Shown: positions 48,801-64,000 of the stretch, piece by piece | Numbering within the stretch: the first letter of the stretch is position 1 | Layout of the letters: each line of letters begins with the position of its first letter | From: Purshia tridentata | Lineage: Eukaryota > Streptophyta > Magnoliopsida > Rosales > Rosaceae | Assembly (NCBI GenBank): GCA_003254885.1 | Contig: QANT01008001.1 | Coordinates: forward strand, 1 to 64,000 | Direction of reading: 5' to 3' | Length of the DNA: 64,000 nt | Program-made: the position numbers and the translations under genes | Notes under the pieces: generated by a model | Seen by the model: the letters and a program-made list of their open reading frames with translations, nothing else | The model's database searches: none | What the model was told of the DNA's origin: nothing

Positions 48801-49269
48801 TCCGTCGAAATTGGCTAAAGCCTGGAGCAGTTGTTATCGACGTTGGGACCAATCCAGTTGAGGTAAATACTGATCTCCTCCATGGGTTATATATATTATA
48901 ATGTTAGAGACTCAAATAGATACAATGCTTATGGGTGGATACTGTAATTCCTCTGCCGCATCTGTTTGTAAAACTCATAGTAAAAGTAGCACGTTTCTTT
49001 GATTAACATTTGAAGTTGGGATTTCAACAACATAATGGCATTTTGAGTAATCACATATTCACTTTTCATATTTGTATATCACATATATGTATCGGCAGGA
49101 TCCCAGCTGCGAGTGTGGTTACCGTTTCACCGGAGATGTTTGCTACGAAGAAGCAGTGCAAGTGGTATCAGCCATTACCCCAGTGCCTGGAGGAGTTGGA
49201 CCAATGACAATTGCCATGCTCCTATCAAACACTCTTGACTCAGCAAAGCGAGTATATGCCTTTACTTGA
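45898..49269 (+). CDS. FOLD1: Methylenetetrahydrofolate dehydrogenase/cyclohydrolase, mitochondrial FolD 1 type
   Basis: Five exons: 45898-46111, 46394-46710, 48323-48559, 48695-48862, 49099-49269, giving 368 residues. The first exon encodes an Arg-rich, acid-poor N-terminus ([20 protein letters not shown]) typical of a mitochondrial presequence. The enzyme core starts at about residue 75: [36 protein letters not shown] (with the catalytic Tyr and Lys), [22 protein letters not shown], the NADP-site [26 protein letters not shown] and [17 protein letters not shown]. The enzyme interconverts 5,10-methylene-, 5,10-methenyl- and 10-formyl-tetrahydrofolate. One oddity is PCAPKG where the family normally has PCTPKG (about residue 226). 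Two adjacent ATGs (45898, 45901) could start it. Intron 2 is 1.6 kb and AT-rich. The next gene is convergent, with stops about 500 bases apart. Confidence 0.95.
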
Positions 49270-49762
49270 ACTGTTATTTGTCCATTGTACCATAGCTTTT
49301 GCCATGATACTGAACCACCGGATTTCAGCACTTTATTTGTTGGTTCTAGCTTTCAAAACTTGGATTGCAACTAATAAATGTGTATTTAGTTACTCAATGT
49401 GCAACGGGTGGGTGGTTGCCCCACAAATGCCAGATGCCGAGTAGATTTTTCTGCCTTCTGTTTAAGCAGCTGAGCCACAAGCCTCACTTTACATTAATTA
49501 AAGATGAGGATTAACTATTTTGTAGGGCAAGCTGCCGTAACTATTTTGTAGGGCAATGACATAATAAGTGATTTCACTGATTGTCGGGTAAAAAGGTAAT
49601 ATACAAAGGATGTATAATACAACAATCGAATGCCCTGATAGTTAAGGAAACCAATCTGGATAACCAACCTCAGGAGAGAACGAAAAAAATGAATAACATG
49701 GATACAATTTAATGTAACAGAAATTACAGATAGCATCTATCTGGCATGATGCTAAAATTCTT

Positions 49763-52700
49763 TCACCCTTCAACTTCACTCACAGCTGCCACTGGCTCTA
49801 CAACTGGAGGTATGCAATCTACCTTATAGCGCAGAACCTATATTCCAGCAAATAATAAAAAGATATAAATGTCAGGAGTTTAATATTGAGTGTATTCGGA
49901 ACAATATTAGGTAGTTTCTGTGGTATACGAAACAATATTAGTCACCTTCTTAAAAAAACTTGAATACGAATTGTCCCAAATCAGTTTGTAGTTTCCAGCT
50001 TCGCATGTGCAGAAGTTCCCCTATAAAAGAATATTTTGAAGTCGATACTTTTTTTAGGTAAAAGAAATCAAGAGACTTTAATAACAGACTTTTTTTTAGG
50101 TCGAGAAATCAAGAGATTTTAACAACACAAGAACCCTCACATGACAAGAAATACTAAACTTACTTGGTCAGACTCATAACGTCGGTAAGGTAAAATGAGC
50201 TGTGTTATAACCGCCAATGGCCCAGTGCAATTGCAAAAAAACAAATAAGTTAAAAGAACCAGAAGAAAGAGAAAAGACTGAGAAATATAAAAGGTTGAAG
50301 AGGAGAATAAATTCAAAAACATTTTTCAACCAAGCCATTGAAGTTAAACTTACAGATTTTTCCCCAGACGGATTTGTATACTCGACACTAAATCCAATAT
50401 CCTGATCACAGAACATAACTCTCTATAAGGGATTTACATTGTCATAAATAAATTTTGCATAAAAAGTATACAATTTATTTTAATAGTCGGGGCATATATT
50501 TATAATCTTCTGCATCACATCTCAATATTAGAGTAATGAAAACTCAATGATGCGAGGAAATTTACAATTAAGAAATTCTCAAATGTAAGCTAGTGAGGTA
50601 CCAATCACATTCCACACCATTAAGAAATTCTCAACTGTTATCTAGCAATGCTAATTTGACTGACTCCAGCAATATCATTCCACGCAAATGAGGTAGAAAA
50701 TAAAATAGCATGAAGTGACTAATAGAGAACTAAAATAAACAAAGGAAAAATATCATGAGGCCAGGAGCACACACATTAAAGAAGTAACTCCTATATGTAT
50801 ACAAAGCATAAAGTGTCAGTCATTAGAAAAGAATACTTTTTCAAAATAGCATATCGCATTTTACAAAAGGAAGAAGATGGCATATTCAACTGAGAACAAC
50901 AATGACGGTTTAGGAACAATACCAAGTTTATCTTCCCTTGTACAAGCGAAAAATCCCATGCGATGTATGAATTTATCGAGTCCACAGACAACAAAACCTA
51001 TAAGAGTAATGAAATTACAAAATTCCATAAATTTGGAGCAGCAATATACAATAATCTAGAGACTAATGACAGAGAAATTGAGTGAGATAAGTGCAGGATT
51101 GTTTCTCGACCACAAATCAGCAATACAAGAAGGTTGTGTCATGTTTCTGCTATATGTCTTTATTCATTTTCTTCTCTACTTACTGTACTAAAACTGATTA
51201 AATCTCATCAATTTTTAGAACGAATAGTTCATTACTGTAGAATTGAGAATTTGAAGTTTATTCTATATTTCCTAAAACTAGTCATAAATTTTCAAAAAAT
51301 TTCTCAGCTTTCAGTCATATTTACTGAACCCTAAATCAAAATCTCTATAAATGTAAGATAAAATATGAATCAATCCCAAGTAAAGTAACACAGCTTATAT
51401 GCTAACCAAAAATCCAAAATAGGCAAAATCTCATAAAAAAGTAATAAGAAAAATTTCATCTTAAGGGAATTAAACCTTAAGTTTAAACACTGACAGATTG
51501 TTTGTCAAACAACAGACATTGTATTGACTCCTACCTGGGTTAGTAGTGAACCAGAGTTGATAACTAACAGATTCAGACATAGACATGCATGCAGACTCAA
51601 ATCCACTTCAATCATGAGGAAAACAGAAACAAGTCCCATTAAAGTATATGAGAACAAACCTCATGAGTTTTCCCAGCTGGAACACTTGTCTCTTTGTAAT
51701 CATCATTATTCCTTTACAGAAAAACTAACAAAAATTTAGATTTGAAAATATAAATGATATTAAAAAAAAGACCCTGGAATCTGACCTTCCTTCTAATGCA
51801 CCGGCAGCCTCTGCTGAGATAAAGAAGGGGGAATTTGCAAAGACCTCGCTGACAAAATAAATTCAATACAACAATTGATAGAGAAATAAATAGCTGACAG
51901 CCTAGCAGCACTACAAAAAAAATTAAAATAAAAAGTCATACTTGCAGCCTAATAAGACAACACAGCTTTATTTTGGATTTTGCTTTATGAGTATCATCAG
52001 GCAAATGCAAACTTAAATAACATATGAAACGCAAGCAAGCTACCATGAATTTAAAGGCTATTTGTCAATTTTTAATTTAACGCCTTCATGGGATCAAAGA
52101 GATAGTATAATCAAACACTAGCAAAGTAAGGGATTGAGACCTCAAAACTAATACAATAATGGTTATTATAATGATAGTGACAAAAATCATTATCATCAAT
52201 TAATAACATATAGAACTAAAAGTTACCCACTTGAACACAGGAAATAGGAGTAATACCTGATGAAACTTATAAACCTTTCAAACTCAGAGGTGTACACATT
52301 CACAGCTTGTTCCAAGACAGCTACCTCTTCCTTCTTTCTGCTCAATTTATAAAACAAGGAAGAATTTATGCAAATTTGAAAAAAAGAAAAGCCAACAAAG
52401 AGAAAGTGTCCCTGAATACATGATTGAACTAACTACCAAAATATAAAAAGATTGCAAGAAATCTCACAATTTTCTACTCTCAAAACGCCCCCAGGACAGC
52501 AAAATAAAGAGTCGTATAAGAAGCACCATAGTTGTAAGGTTGTATAAGGGTGGTCCATAACGATGTCGTTGCTCCTCCATGGGCCTGTTAAGAAAGGATA
52601 CAGTAAGACATTATTTTACCATTAGGAAATGCTATTAACACTTCTCCCAGAAAAGAACTTACCCATCATCATCATTTATTTGGCGAATAAAATCGAGTAA

Positions 52701-54055
52701 AACCTGCACCCAAAAAAAAGCGTGCCAGAACAGTTACCAATGATCAGAGTCTTGAACATGCAATCTACTTTGGCAAAACATAGTTTCGAAATACATCTCA
52801 AAACAATATTTTTATCAAAACTGCATCAATGACCACCCACTAACTAGATGAATACATGGCCAACATGAGAGATACATGAAAGGAACACTATAAGTAGTCT
52901 GTACGTCAATTAATGACGTGCTAATCACACCATTAAGAACAGATAACTGTGGCAATGAACAAAGGGGGAGCGAATATACAGGTCCCAAACAAGTATATGC
53001 AGTAGTAGGCCAACCCAGCCAAAAAAGTGGCAGGCAAATGCCGAGAGGACTATACCTGTGGAACCCCAACTAAGTACTTGACAAGGGTTTTGTAGACACC
53101 AGTAGCAGAACCAAGCTGTGCCAACAGTCTCCTCCTAGAAGGGTGATGAGCAAATAGAATGTAAGGTGGAGAATACAGGCCGTAACCCATCTGGGTAAAA
53201 CAAAAAGCAAGGAGACTCACCTCTCCATTTGTTGTTTCCACAAGAGAGCATATCGATCACGAATAGTTGCTCCAGAATTAACCAAAGCATCAATCTCTGC
53301 TTGCTTATTCCTCTCCGATCGCTCCCTCTGTACTCTGATAAGCCTTCCCCGAAAATCTTGAGGAATATAAGTCATAACTGCAGATGCATTCAGAATTCCA
53401 TTATCAGTAGAGCAGAGTTGTGAATAAATCATAACAACCCAACATGGACAACTGGAGAGAACGAACCAGTATTGAAGACACGTTCAGAATTCTTAGCTTG
53501 GAAAGACTCCAATGACTTTAAAGTGGTGTGAAACTTTTGGTGGAGACGAGCGAAAACAGTTGCAAGTTCAGCATCATCAGGGCTTGACTGCTGTTGAAGC
53601 TGCCCAGAACAACAAGAACCAAAAAAGAAAGAAAGGTAGTGTCTTTCCAAACAAAAATAGCTTAGATAAGGTTGGCTTAGCTTAGCATACCGTTTGAGGC
53701 CAATGAGATCGTTCAAGTAAAAAGACAATCTCTTCCATATGTTCTCGATTCTTCCACATGTTCTCGTCGACTTTATGGGGTGGTCGATTCTCTAATTCAT
53801 TCACTACGAGTGTCTCTTCGCCTACAAAATCACACTCATTGATTCAATCACCGTACAATATTGCAAACAAAAAAGGGATTTGAAATCAAGAGTACCTTGA
53901 GTAGCAGGAAATTTGTGGAGCAAATCGGTGGTGAGAGAGCGAATCTCAGAGGAAAGGCGAGCAACGTCGTCTGAGAGAGGGGTAAAAGGGTAATTGTCGT
54001 AGTAAGAAGCTAGAAAAGCCCTGGTTATCGGCACTATACCTTCCGTACTAGCCAT
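49763..54055 (-). CDS. GOLD-domain protein with a hydrophobic helix and coiled-coil region, function unknown
   Basis: Fifteen exons on the minus strand, in order: 53896-54055, 53691-53821, 53467-53599, 53221-53377, 53056-53134, 52663-52703, 52468-52584, 52257-52337, 51786-51848, 51660-51711, 50923-50997, 50354-50401, 50164-50199, 49946-50020, 49763-49837. All are in phase and encode 440 residues from MASTEGIVPITRAFLASYYD. The N-terminal half is helical and charged, with likely coiled coil. A hydrophobic segment LYNLTTMVLLIRLFILLSWG lies near 246-265. From about 330 comes a GOLD-type beta domain: SVDSINSYIAWDFSLVQGKI, FSVEYTNPSGEKS, LILPYRRYESDQGNFC, YKLIWDNSYSSFFKKVLRYK. GOLD domains occur in Golgi and trafficking proteins such as p24 and patellins. 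I recognise a conserved plant protein of this layout but know no assigned function. It is convergent with FolD and divergent from PECT1. Confidence 0.85.
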
Positions 54056-55901
54056 CTCTCACTTCTTCTCAACACCGGTCCAACGCGATCCGTCTCTCTC
54101 TCTCTCTGTTGATCGGCAACTGGAAAAGGAGGAGGAGTTCGCAGTGGAATAACGGATTTTGAAAAGAATAAACCAAACGGGGAGTTACTCGAGTTGAGTT
54201 AAGTCCACGCCACCATCCACCACTCGGTCCTACTCGGTCCTGTAATTGTTAATAGATTTTAATGCATAATAATATTTTAACTTATTATATTTTTTAATCA
54301 TTTTATGGGTGATTATTTATTGAACATATATTTATATATATATTTGGTGCACAATATATAAATATCGTGTAAAATTATATAAAAATGTAATAAATATAAC
54401 ATGACTATTAACATCCAATTGGAGTTTTATATGATATTTTTATAAAAAAAGATTGAATTTGGCCAATCAAACCAATAATTTGATATGATTCAAAATATTA
54501 ATAATAATAATCCGATGAAATAGATTTATTTATTTATTTAGTAATAATCCATTCAATTATCAAATTAGATCAAATTGGATTATTTTCTAATTGAATTTAA
54601 TATGATACAAGTTAATACAATTTATATTCGATTTTTTATGAGTTTACTTGATTTACTTATCAAACAAGACTAGGCATGGTTCCGTTAACTGAGCCATGAA
54701 GATATAAACTGTCACTAAATTGAAAAGATTAGGGTTGGAATCAGTTTGGTAATCGAAATAGTTATTCGAAATCAATCACTGAACAAATGCTAATGGAATG
54801 GCACAATATGGAACTACCACCAAACCGCCAGCTAGAACTGTTTCAATTTTGATTAGTTTCGGTCAGTAGAAGTTGGACTCGGGTATAGAACCACCGGCCA
54901 TAAGAAAGGGAGGTAAAGGGCAACATGAGTGGGAGAGAAAGGCAATGGCAATAAATGGAGATGGGTTTTGATGATGGTTGGTGATGAGTTTCGTAGAGAG
55001 AGAGGGACAAAGAGAAAAAGATGGAGAGAGAAATGCAAAAGATAGCGAGAGTTAAAGAAAGAGGCGATGACAATGGGTGAAGCCTTAGAAGTGGTGAATG
55101 GTCAACTACGGTTACTGGTTTATTGGTTTCTAGAGACTAAGAAAACAAAAAGTTCAAGAAACTGAGAGAGATAATGAGAGTTTAGAAATACAAATAGGTT
55201 GCTCTTGGTGAATAGCGAGCTACAATAATGAATGACGAACTATCGGTGGCTTTGAAAAACAATCAATTCGATATTGGTAACCGTTAGTTAGGATAGCTAA
55301 CAAGGAAGAATTACTATAAAGAAACAAGGAAGCCAACACATGTGCACCACGTGGAAAAAGATATATTTTTTAAAAAACAGATAATCGGTTCGATTCGGTC
55401 AAAACTTAGGGTTTGAGAATTTCCATTTGATTTGATTTGGTTTTTATGTTGATATTGAAAAAACTACAAACCGGGGACAAGAGGAGCGATCGGTCCGGTT
55501 CAATTGGTTTATCGGTTCAAAGTGCACACCCTGTTGCCATAAGACTGTAGCTGGGCAACTAAGGTTTCAAGCCCACAATTTCAAGTGTTTTTAAGTTCGG
55601 CGGCTTAGCAAACTCCAACTCAAGGCCCATTAGTGCAGTAACAAATGAAAACTTTGGTTGGGAACGGGTCCAAGCCCAACTGTGCATCACCCGCCTCACG
55701 GTGGAAAGAACAAAGTAAAAAAAAAAAAAGAATGAGCGAGAAAGAGAAAAGTGAGGGGAATCCCCGCGAACCCAACAAATGTAAATCAGAAGGCAAAAAA
55801 TGGCGACTTTATTCGAACTTTTGATTTCATAAGAAAAGGAAATGAGAAACGCTCTCTCTTTGCTTTAAATTGATTTGTCGAGTAAACTACGAAGCGAGGA
55901 A
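54056..55901. other. Divergent spacer between GOLD-protein gene and PECT1
   Basis: A very AT-rich part (54,240-54,700) is followed by a region with motifs such as AATCGGTTCGATTCGGT and TTTATCGGTTCAAAGTGCACACCCTG near 55,380-55,530. Its two ends, TTAGGGTTGGAATCAGTTTGG (54,729 on) and CACCCTG (to about 55,532), faintly resemble a degraded hAT-type MITE, but no target duplication was found. The last 150 bases include short upstream ORFs before PECT1. Confidence 0.4.
55779..55868 (+). promoter_or_regulatory. Upstream ORFs in the presumed PECT1 leader
   Basis: Three short ORFs precede the PECT1 start: a bare ATG-TAA at 55779-55784, a 10-codon frame MATLFELLIS at 55800-55832, and an 8-codon frame MRNALSLL at 55842-55868, whose stop lies 33 bases before the main ATG. 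They matter only if transcription starts upstream of 55,779, which the sequence does not show. Confidence 0.4.
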
Positions 55902-59600
<3,699 letters not shown>

Positions 59601-60470
59601 ATGCTGTTGATCTTGAAGGCTAATACATGGCTAGTCATTGGGTGTACCTGTTAGTTTGGCAGTTTTACCAAAATAGTACTAACATCACATATGACCCACT
59701 TGGGTTGGTAAATTCACATGATGTGATTCAGTCTCTAGATTACTTATGATCCCCGAGTCCTGTTGTCATGCAGTTATCTTTTTGTTGTTTAGATCACTAT
59801 TTTGAAATTCAATTTAAAGCCTAGAACTTGAGGAGGCCTGGTTTGGTAGGTGTAACGAGACAAGCTTTTTAGAGTTTGCGAGTTCATGTTCCTATCTTTC
59901 ACATTTATACAAATTTAGCATGTTCACAGATGCAATATATTTTTCCTTCCTGCGCAATTATATCATTCTTAAAATAGAGATCTGTATTTATCAACAAATT
60001 TATCTTCTTCTGAATTTTTTTTGATTGTTTTTGTCGAAAATCTGTCCAATTTAGGCGATATAAATCACATGAGGTGTTGGCCTTTGGGAAGAATCCACCA
60101 TAAATTCTGTCTGGGTTGAAACGGTCGTATAAGTTTCTCCTCACAATTGCTTATCATTTAGGGCGGCCTTGAAATTTTGAGTGCCTAGATGAACAATAAG
60201 TAATTTATGAAATTTGGGGGTCCTCAACATTTTGGGCTTGGGTGGTTTCTTACTTCAGCCTCTTGTCAAGCCCGGACTAAAATTAGAAAGAGAAGGCATT
60301 GAAATAATTCAATCTTTATTTAAATACAAGAAAATTGTGAGTGATGGCTCATGTTTGTGTTTCCACTCCCCCATGCAAAACATGAGAATCAATGGGGGGC
60401 TAATTCATAAGTGTATCTTGTTTATGTGACTTTATTTTTGTACATCATAGAGTACAGAAGAAGTAAGTAA
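59601..60470. other. Convergent spacer between PECT1 and LURP-one-related gene
   Basis: The two genes are tail to tail with 870 bases between stops. The first few hundred bases are probably the PECT1 3' UTR. No gene, element or repeat of note is seen in the rest. Confidence 0.5.
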
Positions 60471-61314
60471 TTAAGAACATAAAATTGGGGCAAATGGGTT
60501 GCCAGAAATGCGATCCAACACAATTACAAAGGCCATAACAAGGTCAAGGTCGAAGCCTGGTTGCACCACCAGGCTGAACACATCATTCCCAAGCAAGATT
60601 GTGTTGTTCACTCTCTTTCTTGCCACATTAGCCACCAATTGGCCACTCCGGCACCTGATTTTGCAATTTCGCCTCCGAAAACAACCCTCTATTCTGAAAT
60701 CTGGTGTGGGTGATGATGCTGATCCCATGAACACTTCGGCTGCAACTCCGCTCTTTTTGCTGGTGCCAAAAAAACCCGACCCACTTGATTTCATTGTGAA
60801 CACTCTGCTGGACTTGGGATTCTTTCCACACCCATCGTCTCCTCGGTATGCATTCCATTGGTCGTGCATGCTCAAAATCTGTTCATGTCATACACAAAGA
60901 ATTTAAGTTTCCATTTAGTTTCACTTGTAACCAAAACTATTTTGAAAAACATGCAGTTCCTTAAAAAATACCAAACGGGGTTATTGTAGCTCCATTAATT
61001 ACCTGGGGTTTGAGGGTTAGCAAGGCCCTGCCACCTCCGTCCATGAGGACGAGGCCTCCTCTAACGCAACAGTTTTTCCGGGAATAATTGTCTACTCGGA
61101 AAGTTAATCTTCCGCGGTGATCAAACACCGTGAATCCATCAGTGCCCTGGAAAGTCATGCTGGATCTCTTCCACACTGTGAGCACAGAAGGATTAACATC
61201 ATGAACATCTTCATCTCCCAGATGAACATCATAATTAACCCTTCCTTTCAACACCACATGACCTTCATCATGTTCTTGATATTTATGCTCTGCAGCCGGA
61301 TGTATTCTGGACAT
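60471..61314 (-). CDS. LURP-one-related protein (tubby-like fold), LOR8-like
   Basis: Two exons, 61003-61314 and 60471-60878, with a phase 0 intron, giving 239 residues from MSRIHPAAEHKYQEHDEGHV. Family lines visible are VLTVWKRSSMTFQGTDGFTV, FDHRGRLTFRVDNYSRK, GGLVLMDGGGRALLTLKPQI, LSMHDQWNAYRGDD, DFRIEGCFRRRNCKI and GNDVFSLVVQPGFDLDLVMAFVIVLDRI. This is the DUF567/LURP1 family, a 12-strand barrel around a central helix related to Tubby C-terminal and phospholipid scramblase domains. LURP1 itself acts in defence against oomycetes; most paralogues have no known role. It is longer than the usual 190-220 residues because of a Ser/Gly-rich insert near residues 122-150. Identity as LOR8 rests partly on its neighbours. 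Confidence 0.92.
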
Positions 61315-64000
61315 GGCTAGCTCTTCACAAATAGAAGCCGTACGTTCAGGTAAATAGAGAGGAAAAAGAAGGTCACGAGAGACTCAGAGAAAGAGAGGTT
61401 TGGATGATAGTGAGCACAATGGTTTAACTTTGATTCTTGTTCAACTACATATTAATAAAGCTAGCTATATAGAGCGAAAGTTTTGGTATATTCTATGAAA
61501 GAGGACGTGTATAGGTACGTGGATACAAAGATACAACTTTTTTTTTTTTTTGACCAAAGAACAAAGATACAACTTTAAGTGCCTTTGTTTGTCTAGCTTA
61601 GTGGTTAACAAAAAATTCTTAGGTAGGTCCCTAGCTTTTAATTTGCTAGCTGCGTTGTATTTAACGAGCCCGGCTGGTTTCCTCTTCTTTTTTCTCGTTT
61701 TTATATACAATGTACAATATCTTACCAATGATCACCCTAATATGCCGGGCTGGTAATATAGAATAAAACGCGCGCAAACGCTAATTTATTAGTTAGACAG
61801 TTCGATATGTTATGTTGTTATACTATTAATACGAATAAAAAGTTAGTTGGGTATGCATTGACTTATGTTTGACTGTATGATATCGATCTGCTTCTAATTC
61901 ACAAATGTATATTAAGTACTAAAACAGTCTAACATAGATCTAGTTAATTTCATTAACTCAATCACTTTTTTCTTTAATTATAAAGTATGGTATATTGTTT
62001 TTATTTTTTGTTGCAATGTTGGTTCTTTTGGGGGGCACATTAAGTGCATGTTCCAGGAATTAGGCAGGGTCATCATTTTATATCATGGCTTTGTATTAGT
62101 AAACATGCATCATCAATAACATGTATTCATCAGCCTAATTATGAATGCATCAAAGGCACTAAGCCAGGCAGACAATAAGGTGGTATAATCGATCTATATA
62201 TGAACATCGTGGCCCAAACTGTCTCGTTTACTTTACAAGTCATGATTACTATAAACCTTGATCGATCTAATTCAATCAAATTGTACAATTAATTAGAATG
62301 AGGGTTGCAAGTGAAAGTTGATCCTCATTATTCAAATTACTTCATGCATCCATGTGACTCCATTTGTCGTCATACCGAAACTTTGTTCCCAATATTCCCA
62401 TTTATATATTCCAATTTGAGATATTCTATATATATATGAAAGCTCAATTGTCACTCTCCACGACTGGTATTCAAACCTAAGATTCTAGGAAGATGAATTT
62501 GTGGGTTTTAGTTGGAAACCGAGGGATCGATTTGTTGTTCTCTTGCTGTCTGTCATCATTCATCAGAACTTAATTAACCAATTAGTTGGCCAATTAGTGA
62601 CGAATAAGCCAGAAGAAATTTGTTTGATTAAACAAGGGGAATGTAATTGATTGCAATGACAGATGGATAAATAGTAAATATGAAGAATATGGTTTACCAG
62701 CCCCGACTTATATATATTATAGTAATTATACAATTAATTAGTGCCATTAAAATATTAACAATTGGTTTTAGCTAGAGATTATTAATTAAGCAACTTGCTT
62801 AATTAGTGCCCCTAGTTTTGACTTTTGAGTCACTAAAGCGCACTCACTAATCACATAATACTGTGGACGCGGGATCATATTCTGATATTCATTCATAAAT
62901 ATGCATAATATATATATGCATATATATTATGTACGTACGTGTAGAACAATAACAAAAAGATAGGGTGAATCTGAAATGGAAGCCGACATACATAAAAACA
63001 AAGGGACGGAGTTAGGTGATAAGCAGACATCTACGTATATCCCATACACATAAATTCGGCTTCTCTCCAATGAGTTCTCATCCACTAGTACATACTTTTA
63101 AGCGTCATCAATATTCAAAATGGTCAATACCACATACCACCATGAAAAATAACATCATGTCTTTTTACTGAATATGGAATATATATTTTATTGTTCAATT
63201 ATGTATCTCACCGAGATCAAAATCAACAAGCTAGTTTACATAGGAAAGATCGATAAATCCAATCCTCTTAATGTTACTGACCACATCTCTAGCTTATATA
63301 GATAAAATGCACTGGTTGTTTTTGGAATTAATTAATCTAAATGACAAGAATAGTAAGAAAATTAGTTATTATTGAAATAAGTCAATGATCATTCTTTGGA
63401 TTATAACAATTATAACGAAAGCAACTTAATTACTAACATGCATAAATAAATTTTATGTGAATCCAATCTAACACAATGATGAGTAAATATAATACAAATT
63501 AATAGTTCTATTCAAACTTAAATGCTCTTTAATGACACGATTTTCGATTAAGTTGAATTTTTACAGACATTGTCTTTAATAAGTGATCTAAATAAATGAA
63601 TGGTTACAATCGATCATAACCCCACACTGTTGAATGATGAACGACGATTTTAGAGGAGGGGGTTGGAAGAGCTTTGTCCGTTTATTAATTGGAATGAAAT
63701 TTCTGTGTCATGATAACCAGAAATGAAGTCACGCCTGTGTTAATGGAATAGTGGCATGACTAGGCAGACATATAAAAAGGGTTGGATCAATTGCTCTAAG
63801 ATTAAAATATAAGAGGTGCTAATAGGAATGAATGTATGTGCGCGCATGTGACTATGTGAGGGGCCTAACTATAAACATTAAACATATAACCCCACGAAAA
63901 AGCTTAAGTTAGGTACCCTTGAGTTAGATCATCGTATTCTTCAAATAAGGAAAGAGTAAGATTAAATAAACGTGGACTAATTAATGAAGCAATAGTGCAA
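61315..64000. other. AT-rich intergenic end of window
   Basis: This holds the leader and promoter of the LURP-one-related gene, then about 2.5 kb of AT-rich sequence with GATC-rich short motifs (GATCGATC near 62,190 and 62,260) but no sustained frame or recognised element. Nothing supports a gene here. Confidence 0.5.

Noticed and set aside
54729-55532. Degraded hAT-type MITE between the GOLD-protein gene and PECT1
   Set aside because: The ends resemble each other only weakly and no 8-base target duplication was found, so it is mentioned only in the spacer entry.

Overview
This window is nuclear DNA from a eudicot plant. The evidence is AT-rich intergenic sequence, many short GT-AG introns, clear plant gene families, and plant MITEs, a SINE and solo LTRs. 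The proteins look like those of a rosid, possibly Rosaceae, but the sequence alone does not fix the species. All exon coordinates were worked out by hand from splice signals, reading phase and remembered family sequences; no alignment was run.

Layout. Positions 1-2,010 hold the 5' end of a DUF300/TMEM184 (LAZ1-like) membrane protein gene on the minus strand, cut by the window edge. It is divergent from a chloroplast DEAD-box helicase gene of the RH3 type (2,614-6,482). Positions 7,978-28,400 are a locally duplicated block made from two kinds of gene: a small PPR gene (At4g38150-like, minus strand) and an LRR receptor kinase gene of the HPCA1/At5g49760 type (plus strand). The block has one intact PPR gene (7,978-8,931), an LRR copy shortened to an intact secreted LRR-only reading frame (9,743-12,549), a full 19-exon receptor kinase (15,327-20,377), two shortened PPR copies (22,383-23,756), and a shattered third receptor-kinase copy (21,582-28,400). 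The third copy carries a MULE-type MITE and two solo LTRs, all with intact target-site duplications.

The right half is single-copy: GAUT7-like (29,474-34,366, +), SCARECROW (35,413-38,108, -), a gene-poor AT-rich stretch with a palindromic MITE (40,611-40,992), mitochondrial-type FolD (45,898-49,269, +), a GOLD-domain protein (49,763-54,055, -), ethanolamine-phosphate cytidylyltransferase PECT1 (55,902-59,600, +) and a LURP-one-related gene (60,471-61,314, -). GAUT7, FolD1, PECT1 and LURP-one-related 8 are, from memory, neighbours on Arabidopsis chromosome 2 (At2g38640-At2g38670), so this half looks like an old conserved syntenic block.

The most interesting observations are the intact LRR-only paralogue, which ends just before the cysteine cluster, membrane anchor and kinase of its full-length neighbour; the repeated PPR/receptor-kinase cassette; a pair of mutually exclusive hairpins just upstream of the RH3 start codon; and short upstream ORFs, including a bare AUG-UAA, before PECT1. 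No tRNA, rRNA, CRISPR array or complete virus-like element was seen.
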